This document shows, piece after piece, positions 33,484-44,106 of a DNA stretch of 64,000 nucleotides; within the stretch, counting starts at the first letter, position 1; each line of letters opens with the position of its first letter. Made by a program: the position numbers and the translations under genes. The notes below the pieces were generated by a model. That model was given only the letters and a program-made list of their open reading frames with translations, had not been told where the DNA came from and ran no database searches. This DNA is from Aselliscus stoliczkanus (taxonomy: Eukaryota > Chordata > Mammalia > Chiroptera > Hipposideridae), in the NCBI GenBank assembly GCA_033961575.1, contig CM066727.1:3744001-3808000 (forward strand), given 5' to 3'.

Positions 33484-33605
33484 AGGCTTAAGAGACAGGT
33501 GGGGATACTCATCACCATGTACTATAGAATTGTACATTTGAAACTATATAATTTTATTAACCAATGTCACCCCAATAAATTTAATAAAAATGTTTAAAAT
33601 AAAGG
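33484..33605 (+). mobile_element. Lineage-specific (bat-type) L1 3' terminus
   Basis: CTCATCACCATGTACTATAGAATTGTACATTTGAAACTATATAATTTTATTAACCAATGTCACCCCAATAAATTTAATAAAAATG is an L1 3' end of the same broad type as at 10083-10335 and 24945-25540, but with GTACATTTGAAACTATATAATTTT, so a distinct subfamily. Confidence 0.7.
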
Positions 33606-34189
33606 TATAAGAGAAATATTGAAAAAAATAAAAATAAAAATGGGACCCAGTGGGCTTCGGATTCCAGCTTGTGTTGTGCCGTCGCATCATCCCTGGATAT
33701 TTGCCAGGTTAGGTGTGAAGCAAACGGGGATGCATCCAGGGCCACTGCTGCAGCTCTGAGTGACAGGCAGCGTGCCTGGCCACGGTCCAGGGCTCCGAAG
33801 ACAAGTGTGTGCTGGAGGGCCCAGGAGAGCACGGGCACGTCCCCCCGAGGCATCTCCTATACTGTGAAGCCACCTGGGCAGGTGGCTAGGTTTCTGTGGG
33901 GACAGCCTCTGAGAGCAAGTGGAGCTTTCCAGGTTCCACAGTGAGAAGGAGACACAAAGGAGAGCCCCAGAGAGGGCCCGCGAGCCAGGCAGGCTCTCAG
34001 CACCAGGATGACACGCGCCCGTGATGACAGATGCAGCAGAGATGGGGCAGAGACACAGGACCTTCCCCAAGCCAGAACCACCCTCTCCTCAGTTCCTAAT
34101 TTGGATGCATTCTTTCTCCCCAGCAAAAGAGAAAGAACACTGTCCAGGAGTCCTCTACATTATTTACAAAATCTTCCCCCGTTCAAGAA
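33606..34189. other. No gene; moderately GC-rich unique sequence
   Basis: Overlapping frames on both strands (33669-33944 plus, 33687-34070 minus, 127 codons) reflect few stops in GC-rich sequence. No domain is recognised. Confidence 0.35.
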
Positions 34190-34565
34190 AAATGAATAAG
34201 CATGCCAAGAGGAAAGAGCATGAACCCAAGCAAACAACAAAAACGATGATATAAATAGATGCATATTTCATCCACACACTGCACTTATAAGACAAGGACT
34301 TAAAATAACTATGATGAACATGTTTGATGGAGGAAAAAGGTGAAAGTTTGAATCGTCTCACAAGAGAATTAGATGGTCAACAAAGATAAACCATGGTTCT
34401 TTGGGGTAAAAAAGTCTAAAACTGGCAAACATCAAGCAAGAATGATGTTTGATAAAGTGCAGGAAACACAAATTACAATATTAGGAATGAAAGTTGAGAC
34501 TATAACTAAAAGTAATGGAAACATTAAAACTGTAATTATTATAAACAACTTTACACATATAATTT
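34190..34565 (+). mobile_element. L1 ORF2 fragment (between endonuclease and RT)
   Basis: GGTTCTTTGGGGTAAAAAAG, AAACACAAATTACAATATTAGGAATGAAAG and AATTATTATAAACAACTTTACAC resemble the L1 linker region near the phrase for a tryptophan-phenylalanine pair and the following Lys/Asn-rich part. Decayed. Confidence 0.5.
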
Positions 34566-35084
34566 AAAATTTTTACTTGAAAGAACTAAATTCCATATAT
34601 ATATATAATTTATAAAATAAGACATGAAAAATAGAAAATGTGGTTGGTTATCCTGGTGTTTAAAAACTTAATTTGCAATTTAAAATATTTTCATAAACAG
34701 AACCACAGGCCCAGCCACCGTCACCAGTAAATTCTTCCACTAACTGAAGAAATAATGCCATCCCATCCACAGTTACTCAGTTCATTTCCAATAAAAAGTA
34801 CTGGCCCTAGTTTTTTATGGTGATCACCTTGAAAGTTACAGACACCTATGCAACACCAATCTGAGTGAATTAGTGCCATTGAAACTCCATGGCCTCCTAT
34901 CTCAGCTGAGCCCAACGCCACTGAGAAAGTCAACTGTGTCCCAACCATCAGCACCTCACCCTGCCATCCGCAGGGCTGCTTCCAATGGCCCCTGGCCACT
35001 CCCAGACCTTCACTGACCTTCACGCTTCCTAGGTAAATGGGTCAGTGGCTTCATGAAGACTAGAGGCTGTCTCATCAAAAAAAA
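34566..35084. other. No gene or recognisable repeat
   Basis: Mixed sequence. The 100-codon minus frame at 34721-35023 is open but carries no domain I know. Confidence 0.35.
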
Positions 35085-35595
35085 AGTTAAAACATAAAAA
35101 TAGAGATACTTAAGTTAGTCTGAAAACATTCCATATTGTGTGATTCCGACTCTATGATGTTCTGGAAAAGGCAAAACTTTGGCGACAGAAGGATCAGTGG
35201 TTGCCAGGGGCTCAGGTGGGAGCAGGAAGAAGGGATAAGTAGGAGGAGCACAGAGGATTTGGGGGCAATGAAACTATTACGTGTGACACTGTAATGGCGG
35301 ATACCTGTCATTGTGCATTCGTCCAAACCCACTGAATGTACAACACCCAGAGGGGAGCCCTAAGGTGAACTGTGGACCCTGGGTGATGATGATGCCAGCA
35401 TAGTTTCATCAGTTGTAACAAATGCCCCACTGATGGGGGATGTGTATAATGGGGGAGGCTGTGCTTGTGGCCAGGAGACAGGGAGTGCATGGGAAATCTC
35501 TGTACCTGCCTCTCTATTTGGTTATGAACTTAAAATTGCTCTAAAGAATAAAATCTATTCAAAAATAAATGTAAAATATTAAAAGATGCTTTGCA
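35085..35595 (+). mobile_element. Old L1 (L1ME-like) 3' end
   Basis: CATTCCATATTGTGTGATTCCGACTCTATGATGTTCTGGAAAAGGCAAAAC, GATCAGTGGTTGCCAGGGGCTC, GAGCACAGAGGATTT, ATTACGTGTGACACTGTAATGGCGG, GGGAGGCTGTGCTTGTGG, GGGAAATCTCTGTACCTGCCTCTC and TTAAAATTGCTCTAAAGAATAAAATC follow an old L1 3' untranslated region nearly without gaps. Confidence 0.85.
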
Positions 35596-35639
35596 ACATC
35601 CTGTCCCCCACAAACTTGTCGATGATGACCCAGGGCTCC

Positions 35640-36290
35640 TCATAAAGGTTTTATTTGTCCTTCCCTCCCTTCCTTGTCTACTTTGAATCCCCTCTCCTAA
35701 CCCTCACAATACTTTCTCTAGATTCCATTAAAAAAATAAAATACTCATTTCATCAATCAATTTGCCTGGATTTTATACCTTCAAGCTTTCTTTTCCCATT
35801 GATTCCTTTCCCTCCCCATAGAAAATGTTCAGTTCTTTACCATTTTTTAAAAAGGCCTATTTGGCCTTCAACAGTCAAGCTTCTGGAAAGAAACATCATT
35901 CCACTGTCTGTGTTTTAATCTCCAATTCTTCCCTATAACCTATCATGTACTATTGCTACGTCTCTGATGCCATCTATGAAATCCCTCATTTCAATATGAT
36001 TCAATTTGGGGTGAGCAATCTCAATATTCTTGCTCCTCTGGACACTAAAATCCACTTTTCCCTTAGAAGTGTTCCTTGGTTTGGCTTCCATGTAGATTCA
36101 CTTCTAATTTTCCTTCTAAACCTGCGAAAATGTCTTCTCTGTCTCCTCCAAGGTAAGTTTCCTTCTGCCTTCATGTCACACAGGGAAGTAATCTGGGTTA
36201 TTTCCTTGATTTGCTTCTCTTCTTATTCAAGGATCTCTTCCCAGGCAATCACAAGCAGCCCCATTGTCCGGTGTGCCTGTATATCAGGGG
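35640..36290 (+). mobile_element. Possible L2 upstream region, very diverged
   Basis: Pyrimidine-rich sequence in sense to the L2 at 36980, with phrases such as CAACAGTCAAGCTTCTGGAAAG and GGGTTATTTCCTTGATTTGC that could derive from L2 ORF2. The match is loose and may be wrong. Frames 35655-35918 and 35945-36313 are long for the base composition, which fits a decayed coding repeat. Confidence 0.25.
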
Positions 36291-36979
36291 CTGTGTTTGA
36301 CTGTGGCTGCTAGAACTCTGAGTCCAGAATGATTCCAAGATTATCCGTGAGTTGGAGGGCAGGGCTGGGATCAACTAGGGAAGTCTTCCCGGGACCCTGG
36401 AAGAGCCAACGCCACACAGACCCACATCTGCGTTCAGCACATAGAGGCTGACGATTGCAGTCTACTTCTATTCAGGTCCATATCACCTGGGCAATTCTGC
36501 ATACATCTGCCAAACAGACTTCAAACAAGGTGTGCAGGAGCATCAGGCATCAAATGCAATGATGCATTCCAATATCTTATTTGCATGATTGATGCATAGG
36601 CTATGAGGTCCAAAACCTGAATTTATCACCTTGTGCCAAACGTCTTCTCCCTTATTCTGAATCATGTCACTCAAATGCAGGGCCACTATGTACAGCTGCA
36701 TAGGCTGGGCTCTTCAAACTCCAGTGGGTATCATTTCCATAACATACAGTGCTAATGGGCCTCCTGGACTTGTGTGGTGCGGGGTACCTGTCACTCCCCT
36801 TAGTCATCCAAACCCAACATCTAGACTTCACATGTCCTTAAATTCAGGGAGTTAATACATCCCTCCACACCCCCTACCCCCAGACACGCTGACTGACCGC
36901 CATGCCCAGTCCCACTGCTCTGGGTCAAGCTGTTGGCCTCTAGTGTGGGTCAGTGCAGGAACCTGTCTCCATTCATGGA
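36291..36979. other. No gene or recognisable repeat
   Basis: Nothing identified. A small TGCATGATTGATGCAT inverted motif at 36582-36597 is not tied to any element. Confidence 0.35.
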
Positions 36980-37560
36980 TCCTTCCGATCCAGCTGTCCA
37001 TCTACCACGGTAGGCAGTCAAATGTGTAAAACACACACGGTTATGACATCTCTTACTTAAAATACTCCAATGCCACCCGTCAACATACAGCATCCAGTCT
37101 AAAGCTCCTTAGCCTGATACCGTCTTCTGAGATCAGGGCTGCCTCCTCCCCACCACCCCCACCACATTCTCTGCTGCAACCCTGACAAAGAACGCAGGCT
37201 TCCTCACACATGCGATGGTGTTTGCTCACTTCATGCCTTCTCATGGCTTATTTCCTCTGTAATCTCTCCAGTGTCATCATCCACGAAATGCATGTTTTCA
37301 ATTCTCCCCTTGTCGAAATTTTCCATCACTCCTTCCTCCGGCCTGATTCATCACTCCACTCACACCTTGTTAATATCTAACATACGGAAAGATGTCCACG
37401 TGTCTCTTCCCTACCAGATCATGAGATCCTTGAGAATGGGAAAAGGAACAGTCTACAGTTATGAGGCCCCAAAAATGCTGTTGAATGCATTAAAGAGGTC
37501 CCAAATATCAACAGCCGCATGTTTCTGTAGTTTTGTAAACTCATACAATTAGTAGAGGCA
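36980..37560 (+). mobile_element. L2 ORF2 end and 3' untranslated region
   Basis: ACTTAAAATACTCCAATGCCACCC, CATCCAGTCTAAAGCTCCTTAGCCTGATACC, CATTCTCTGCTGCAACCC, TTCCATCACTCCTTCCTCC and CAGATCATGAGATCCTTGAGAATGGGAAAAGGAACAG follow L2 in sense. The terminus GTTGAATGCATTAA may mark its 3' end. Confidence 0.65.
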
Positions 37561-38999
37561 AAGAGAAACTCACCTATGTAAATTCAAATCATATAGGTGC
37601 AGGCGAGAAACAAAAAATCCATCAATAATACATAAGTATTTCAAAGGAAATGAAGGTAAGTACAAGTGGAAATTAATCATGGTTAATGCCATTTTTATAT
37701 CTTTCTTATAAAACATCTCACTGAGAATGCCATCATAGAAGATTACTGACTGTTCATGGCATCTTGCTTTAATTCAGAGATCAATGGGTTTCTCCATTAC
37801 AAATCCTATTTTCTTGTCTCAAAATGAGATTTGGAATAATAAAATCTCATTTTTAGTTCCATAATAATAGAACATTTAAATATAATATTTTATAAGCTAT
37901 TATTTTCAAATAATTCTAATACACAGTTGCCATATTTGGAAAATAAATATATAAAATATACAGTTAAATTCAAATTTCCAATAAATAATGACTAATATTT
38001 TTAGTATAAGCATGCAACACTGGGGCATACTTATATTTTAAAAATCCATTGTTTACATGAAATTCAAATTTAAATGGTGGTTACCATTTTTATCTGGCAA
38101 TACTTCTCTAATATGAAGTTACATAAAGTATTGAGTTCAGAAGTTACAAAACTCCAGACTGATACTACATCAGCCTACATTTAAGTATAGTGTAGACAGA
38201 GAAGAGATACACCTATAAAATTCCATGCAAATTCTTCCTTTATTATGCCATAAAATTACAATATTCCCATACATCCTTTCTTTTTGACAAATAAAAAAGA
38301 ATAATAAGACTGAAATGTCATTCAATTTAAGCCACAACCCTGCTTTCTTGACTTGTGGGTACTCTGCATTCTGGGGAAACTGTGGCGCAGTATTTTAATT
38401 ATTTATCATCAAGGTCACCCATAGTGTTAACATTCACACGGAGGAGTGACCATGAACAATCTCGGGGCAATTGCTGCCAAATCAATTCCTTTCCTACGCA
38501 GCCTGAACCTGGGTAACTCTTTTAGGTAGTCAGTAAAACAAACCAAGTAGTTTTTGGAATTGCGTTATAATTTAATGATGAAAAAGATTCGGCTTCACCT
38601 AATCCCCTAATCACAAGGAAAGTACAACTGCTTTCACCCCCCATAGACACGTAGGAGCTCAGTGGACATTTACAGACCTAAGACTAGGTGGGATTTCTTC
38701 TCTTGGTGGTTTTAAACACATTTTTGAAGTCAAAGAGTAGGTCACTAAAAATATGCAATAAGGAAGGAGACACACATGAAATCAATCACTAGCTTTATAG
38801 GTGAGGTATCAGACCCAGATAAAGTGTACATGACTTAAAGATGATAAGGCAGGAAGAAAATAGTTTTAATACAAGATTCTAAAACAAAAAATAAAAGGGA
38901 AGGCATCCATAGCACAAGAAAGGGGAAGAAAAGGGCCTTACTGCAGAAAGCAGAAAGACGATTTAGAAGGGTGCGTTTTATAATTCTGATAGAAAACAA
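37561..38999. other. No gene; AT-rich
   Basis: Long AT-rich stretch without long frames or recognised repeats. Confidence 0.4.
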
Positions 39000-39690
39000 A
39001 TTTTTGGTTGAAAAACAATGTGTAAAATATTAGATTGTTAAACCATAGAAAACTACTAAAAGAAATATGGCCAACAGACAAGCATAACTTACAGATGAAA
39101 TAAAGAATGGTTTGTATTTAATAGAAGAAAAAGTTTGATTATAGAAATTTAATCTGCATTAGAACTGGAAATGAACAGAAGCAACACTGCAGAAAACGGA
39201 ATTAGTGGAGTGGATGACAAGCTTGAGAGATTGCCCTGTTTTCATGAATAAAAAGGATAAACAGTTAAATGTAATCCGAGAGAAGGTACAAAATGGGAAT
39301 AATGGGCATGAAATTACACAAAATTTGTCTTCTGGTAAAACAACAACAACAACAAAAAAAAAACAGAAAACAAACAAACAAACAAAGAAACAAAAACCAC
39401 AGCACCAGAAATAGAAGCAATACGTAACAGCAAAATACATAACAGCAAAATAATTCCTGGGGTTGAAGGCCTGAGTCTCCTAGTTCAAGAGCATTCTGAA
39501 GAGCAGAAAAATTATTTTCAAACAAAAATTAAACACCTACAATCCATCAGATAAAAGTTTTCCTCTTGAAGGGGAAGAAAAGAGCCTTACAGACATTACA
39601 TCCAAAAAATTATTCAAGTCAGAAGGAAAATTAGGCTGGACTCAGATTTCCTCCCAACATCAGGTAACCTTTCTGATGACTTAACACACT
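39000..39690 (+). mobile_element. HAL1/L1 ORF1-like fossil (weak)
   Basis: A-rich sequence with ORF1-like wording near its right end (AATTATTTTCAAACAAAAATTAAAC, TTATTCAAGTCAGAAGG) and an internal (AAC)n/(AAAC)n tract at 39338-39400. The assignment is tentative. Confidence 0.35.
39338..39400 (+). repeat. (CAA)n / (AAAC)n simple repeat
   Basis: ACAACAACAACAACAAAAAAAAAACAG then AAACAAACAAACAAACAAAG; A-rich tails of L1-type elements often seed such tracts. Confidence 0.85.
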
Positions 39691-39723
39691 GTGGACCCGT
39701 GATGCAGATTTGCATTTAACTTG

Positions 39724-40569
39724 ATCAAAATTACCATGTCTACCAAGGCAACCATTACAATTATGTGACAAGTGCTGAAACTCTCCTTTCAAGACAAGTT
39801 AGAGTGTGTGGAACAATCAGAGTGAACAAGGGTCTTCCTCCAGAAATGAAAAACGAATCACAATCTCTGAAACATGGCAAAGCCACATTCAGGAGAGAAG
39901 GTGAAATTCTTCTTTAACCCTGGAGGGAAACTCGTGTTGTCCACATGATTTCCATGGTTCACGATTCAACAATGGTTGATGTTCCACGGAGAAATGAAGG
40001 AGTAAAGAAAAAAACCTATTTGTATTTTTCAGTATAATATGTTCATGAAGGGTTTTGATAGGGCAGATAAGTACTTGTCTTATTATTCTCTCTTGAGAAA
40101 ATACAGTGAAGTGGCCAAAGAAAGTTGCATTTTAGCTTATAAATTGTGCACTTTTCAATTCTTTTTGAATCTATCAAAAACTAAACCCTACATAAAAAAT
40201 GACATATGAAGAATTTCCGCTACAAATGGCAAAAGACTGGGCCACAGATAGGGTGGAGACAGATTCAGTATCAGACACAGACGCAGCATGCCCAGGAACA
40301 TCAACCCAAACCCCTCGTGGGCCTCATGAGGACCCCCGGGACACTTTCGGGTGATATGCGCAAACGTGCTAGAGAAAATTGTTGGAAGTGAACGGGGTAA
40401 AAGAAAACATCCTGCTAGGAGGTGCCATGTTTGTGCTGCCCACAAAACAAGACGTGAAACTCGCTTGGTCCGTCCGCGAGTTCTGCTTAGGGCCACTCCA
40501 CAAGGGGGAACGTTCCCCAGAGGGGTCACACCTCAAGTACCACCAGGGGCTTTGGTGAGTATTTCCTGA
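39724..40569 (+). pseudogene. piggyBac-family transposase relic (C-terminal ~280 residues, multiply broken)
   Basis: Collinear plus-strand frames rebuild the order of a piggyBac transposase C-terminus. At about 39725-39914: YHVYQGNHYNYVTSAETLLS then VCGTIRVNKGLPPEM, the segment before the catalytic core's last part, ending in stop TAA 39915-39917. After it VVHMISMVHDSTMV. Following a shift at the A7 run 40008-40014: FDRADKYLSYYSLLRKY, the family's signature around the last acidic residues. After another shift near the A6 run 40194-40199: MTYEEFPLQMAKDWATD. After a shift near 40350: KRKHPARRCHVCAAHKTRRE, the first CxxC of the C-terminal cysteine-rich zinc ribbon. Full-length relatives have roughly 550-600 residues, so the N-terminal half is gone. 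No terminal inverted repeat or TTAA pair could be fixed. It has decayed and cannot make transposase. Confidence 0.85.
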
Positions 40570-41548
40570 AAATTTCAGTTCACAAAAATAGTTAGCAAAT
40601 TTGTTATAAAATTTTAAAGAAACACAGCATACGAGTTTATTTAAATGGTTTAAATCCCGGGAATATGCATTTAAACAATTTAAATGCCCTGACCTCAATG
40701 TTTTAAAATATTACATTCAGTAATTTATTCAAGAAATATTTATTAAGGACAAATTTTATATGAAATGCAGAGCTTGACTGGCTATATCAAGTAAGCTCAT
40801 TTTGGATGAAATAGAAAGGCTTAGAAAGTTAATCCTCTCCATTCCTTTATGGGGTGCCATTCATAAGCATGGAAACCTATTAAGAGAGAAATCACACCCA
40901 GGAACCCCAGAGAACAGAAGTTATGAAAGCGGTATAACCAGAAAATAATCACCCAGACATACGTGGATAGCTCCCTGTCACCTGGGAAGAGCTGTGGCTT
41001 CGGAGCCACCCTCCCTTCCCTTCCCTATTGCTAGACCTTCCATGGATCAGTGACAGGTGCTTCATTACAGTAAGACTTACTCCAGGAGGGAGCTTCACGT
41101 AGTGACCAGTGCCCATCTGTGAACCCTTGACCGAGGCCTAGATCTGTATGACCAGCAGAGCCTAAAAACACAGATGTGATTATCAATAACATCCGCTAAG
41201 TTTTGCCATTGAGTTCAGGCAGAGCAAGTTTGATGAAGAACACAAACAATCGTTAAACCTACATTTTTCTGAATAATTTTTATAATACTTATAAATCAGA
41301 ATGTAAATCTTTAACATACTCATATATTGACAGATAAGATATATAATCTAAAGTAAGCAACTCCCATCAAAAATTTCAGAATAATCAATAAAAGCTTAGT
41401 GGTTTAAAAGAATTAAGTATAGTAATTGCCCTGTAGTTCATGAGGGTGACAGTAGAGTTTGTTTTGTTTCTAACATTGATCATTAAAACATGTAGCTTCA
41501 AAATGGTTTTGAAATTGGTAATGATAACTGAAGGGCATATAAAACCAG
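40570..41548. other. No gene; may include the 3' end of the piggyBac element and a weak L2 tail
   Basis: 40600-40700 is rich in TTTAAA words and could hold the 3' untranslated end of the piggyBac copy. CAGTAATTTATTCAAGAAATATTTATTAAGGAC at 40718-40750 looks like the antisense L2 terminus. The rest is unrecognised. Confidence 0.35.
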
Positions 41549-41928
41549 TGTATTTAGCCTTCTCAGGCCGCCATAACGGAAGACCACAGACTGGGGCTTA
41601 AACAACAGAGACTGATTTTTTCAGAGCTCTGGGGCTAGAAGTCCAAGACCAAGGTTCTGGACAAATAGGTTTCTAGTAAGAATGCTCCTCCTGGCTGACC
41701 AACGCGGACTGCTCACTCTGTCCTCACATGACCTCTCCTCAGTGTGAGCGCGTGGAGAGGGAGAGTGTTCTGGTGTCTCCTATAAGGCCCTGAATCCTTT
41801 CAGGTCACAGCCCACCCTTATGACCTCATTTAACCTTAATTACTTCCTTAGTCCAAATACAGCCACACTGAGGGTTAAGGGTTCAACATTTGAGTTTGGG
41901 GGGACACGATCATTAAGTCCATAAAAAA
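41549..41928 (-). mobile_element. MaLR LTR (MST/MLT1-like), antisense
   Basis: TAGCCTTCTCAGGCCGCCATAACGG, CACAGACTGGGGCTTAAACAACAGAGACTG, CTCTGGGGCTAGAAGTCCAAGACCAAGG, CTGTCCTCACATGACC, CCTTATGACCTCATTTAACC and GGTTCAACATTTGAGTTTGGGGGGACACGATCATTAAGTCCATAA give the full antisense order. Confidence 0.85.
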
Positions 41929-42109
41929 ATGGCATACATAGTCTCTATACTATAGATAAAGGAAATGAGAGATCGGATGTGATAAAAGGAAATAAGGAAA
42001 GAGTACGAAAGCACAGAAAGATGACCGAAGGGAAATAGACTATCAGTCAGACTATGAAGAAAATGGGAAAAACTTCTCTTTCAAGGTCAAGATCTCAGAC
42101 TGAATTGTT

Positions 42110-42340
42110 TGGTTTCCAAAGTAAGTCAAGACCACCATCAAAACCAAACAACTTACAAAAGTTAAAAAAAAGTCATAAGCTATGTCAAGCCATGCTAACC
42201 CAAAGAGAAGGAGCACCGGTATTAATGATAATACAGGAAATGCAAAGTCCAAGTTACAAAGACAGATTTCATATGAGAGGGCAGAATCTACCATGAAGAT
42301 GTAACAGGAATATGTATTGCCCCAAAACATATATCATAAA
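42110..42340 (+). mobile_element. L1 ORF2 endonuclease fragment (weak)
   Basis: GGTATTAATGATAATACAGG, ATGAGAGGGCAGAATCTACCATGAAGATGTAACAGGAATATGTATTGCCCCAAAAC fits the L1 phrase with ATAATGATAAA, CAAGAAGATATAACAAT and TATATGCACC. Weak. Confidence 0.4.
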
Positions 42341-42559
42341 ACTACATAATGCAAAAAATGTAGATGTATATCATAGAAATATATAATACAAAGTCTAATG
42401 TTTTTAAAAAGGAGAAATTGATAGGTATACAGGGAAACTTCATGCACCTTTTTACTCTTCTGCATTTTAAGCAAGCAAACTACAGAAAACCTATCCAAAT
42501 ACATTTAACAGGTTTTGTATTTTACAAATAAAATGACTGTTTACAAACAACATTCAAGA

Positions 42560-42870
42560 GAAATAAATGAAAATGTGTTTGGACTAATAAGAGAGCTCAG
42601 TGGGACACATGGGTTACAAAATATTACACATAAAAAAATCAATAGCTTCCCTTTATACCTGAAATAATAATCATGAAATCATAATGAAAAATATCCCATT
42701 CAAAAAACTATTGCCATGAAAATGTACGTGCATGGCTGCATGAAGAAAACTAGAGAACAATAGAGATTGTCCGAGAAGATGGCTTAAATAAATGGAGAAT
42801 CCCTAGATGGCAAGAAATCAATATGACACAACTGTCAATTCAAAATTTATGTCAATAACATAAATTTTAT
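42560..42870 (+). mobile_element. L1 ORF2 RT-region fragment
   Basis: GAGAGCTCAGTGGGACACATGGGTTACAAAATATTACACATAAAAAAATCAATAGCTTCCCTTTATACC follows the L1 stretch normally ending AAAAATCAATTGTATTTCTATA; then CATTCAAAAAACTATTGCCATG. Confidence 0.5.
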
Positions 42871-42879
42871 GTTACCCCT

Positions 42880-43269
42880 TTCATAGAACTGGATTAGGTT
42901 GATGGGGTGGCTTAACCAATGGAAATCTATTTTCTCCCAGTTCTGAAGACTAGAAGCCAAGATCAAAGTGCTGGCAGGTTTGGTTTCTCCTGAGGCCTCG
43001 CTGTTTTGCTTGCAAAACAGCCACCATCTGGCTGTGTCCTCACAGGGTCCTTCCTCTGTGCACACCCACCCCTGCTACCTGTCTGTGAGTCCAAATACCC
43101 TCTTCTTGTACGGACACCAGTCACGTTGGGTTACAGCCCATCCTAATGATCTCATTTAACCTGAATGAGCTCTTCAAAGGTCCTTTCCCCAAAGACAGTC
43201 AGATTGTGAGGTGCTGGGGGTTCGAGCTTCCATATGTGGATTGTGGGGACACGTAATTCAGCCCATAAC
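42880..43269 (-). mobile_element. MaLR LTR (MLT1-like), antisense
   Basis: GATGGGGTGGCTTAACCAATGGAAATCTATTTTCTCCCAGTTCTG, CTAGAAGCCAAGATCAAAGTGCTGGCAGG, GGCTGTGTCCTCACAGGGTCC, ACAGCCCATCCTAATGATCTCATTTAACC and GAGCTTCCATATGTGGATTGTGGGGACACG...CAGCCCATAACA are the antisense LTR in full order. Confidence 0.85.
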
Positions 43270-43279
43270 AAGGATGGAG

Positions 43280-43566
43280 CAGGGACGCTTGGATGCATAG
43301 GTGGGTCTGCGCCACTGGGTAATGGATGGAAGTGACAGGCGCCAGGCCAGGCCAGCAAACACACTTGATTGTCCCAGCTCTATCTCCACCGTCTGCCCTG
43401 TGATGTAGGAGGACTTGAGTTTTGGTGACAGCATCACAAAAGAAAAGGTGCCTGGGTCTCTGAGTGACCTCTGGGAAGAGTGTCCCCCTCCCACCCACCT
43501 GCGTCAGGCTGCCATAAAAACGAGAAACAAACTGGTATTTTTGTTAGGTCAGTGAACTTTTCTTTT
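43280..43566 (+). mobile_element. MLT1-type LTR 3' part, sense
   Basis: GTGACAGGCGCCAGGCCAGGCC, AAAAGGTGCCTGGGTCTCTGAGTGACCTCTGGGAAGAGTG, CCACCCACCTG and AAACGAGAAACAAACTGGTATTTTTGTTAGGTCAGTGAAC follow an LTR family that ends with GAGCGAGAAATAAAC...TTAAGCCACTGA. It abuts the antisense LTR to its left. Confidence 0.6.
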
Positions 43567-43784
43567 CCATCGAAACTACATAGATAAGACTAATGGAGCA
43601 TACACAGAATACACACAGCATCACATATTCCAGAACATTCTGCTCCATTTGAGACCTTTAAAACTCTTCATAGTTCTTAGAGCTAGTTCCCATTAGGAAT
43701 TTAAATACTGTATCGAAGACAGGGGTTATTCTAATACTGGAGAAAATATTAAACCTGATCATCATCAGTTACTCATGAAAATAT

Positions 43785-44106
43785 TTATGATAGAGACTGA
43801 GTGTGTCACCCAAAATTTCATGTTGAACCTTAATCCCGATGTGATGGTATCAGGAGGTGCGGCCTTTCAGAGGTGATCGGGTCATGAGGGTGGGGCCCCA
43901 TGATGGGGTTAGTGCCCTAATAAGAGGCCTCACAGAGCTTCTTCCTGCCTTCTGTCACGTGAAGACACAGAAAGAAGATGCCACCTGTGAGCCAGGAAGA
44001 GACAGTAACCAGACACTTCCTGCCTCTAGTCTGTAAGAAATCAGTGTCCATTGTTTCAGCCACTCAGTCTGTGCTCTGTTGTCAGAGCAGTCTGAGCTGA
44101 CAAGAC
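43785..44106 (+). mobile_element. MaLR LTR (MST-like), sense
   Basis: TATGATAGAGACTGAGTGTGTCACCC, AAATTTCATGTTGAACCTTAATCCCGATGTGATGGTATCAGGAGGTG, GGTGATCGGGTCATGAGGGTGG, GGGGTTAGTGCCCTAATAAGAGGCC and GTAAGAAATCAGTGTCCATTGTTTCAGCCACTCAGTC give the sense order over 320 bases. Confidence 0.85.

Noticed and set aside
39159..39525. Phe/Val/Cys-rich minus frames resembling membrane segments
   Set aside because: Reverse translation of A-rich (CAA)n/(AAAC)n sequence; not a membrane protein.
40351..40569. Short Cys/Arg-rich frame as a host zinc-finger gene
   Set aside because: It is collinear with upstream piggyBac transposase pieces and matches that family's C-terminal zinc ribbon, and it is frame-broken.
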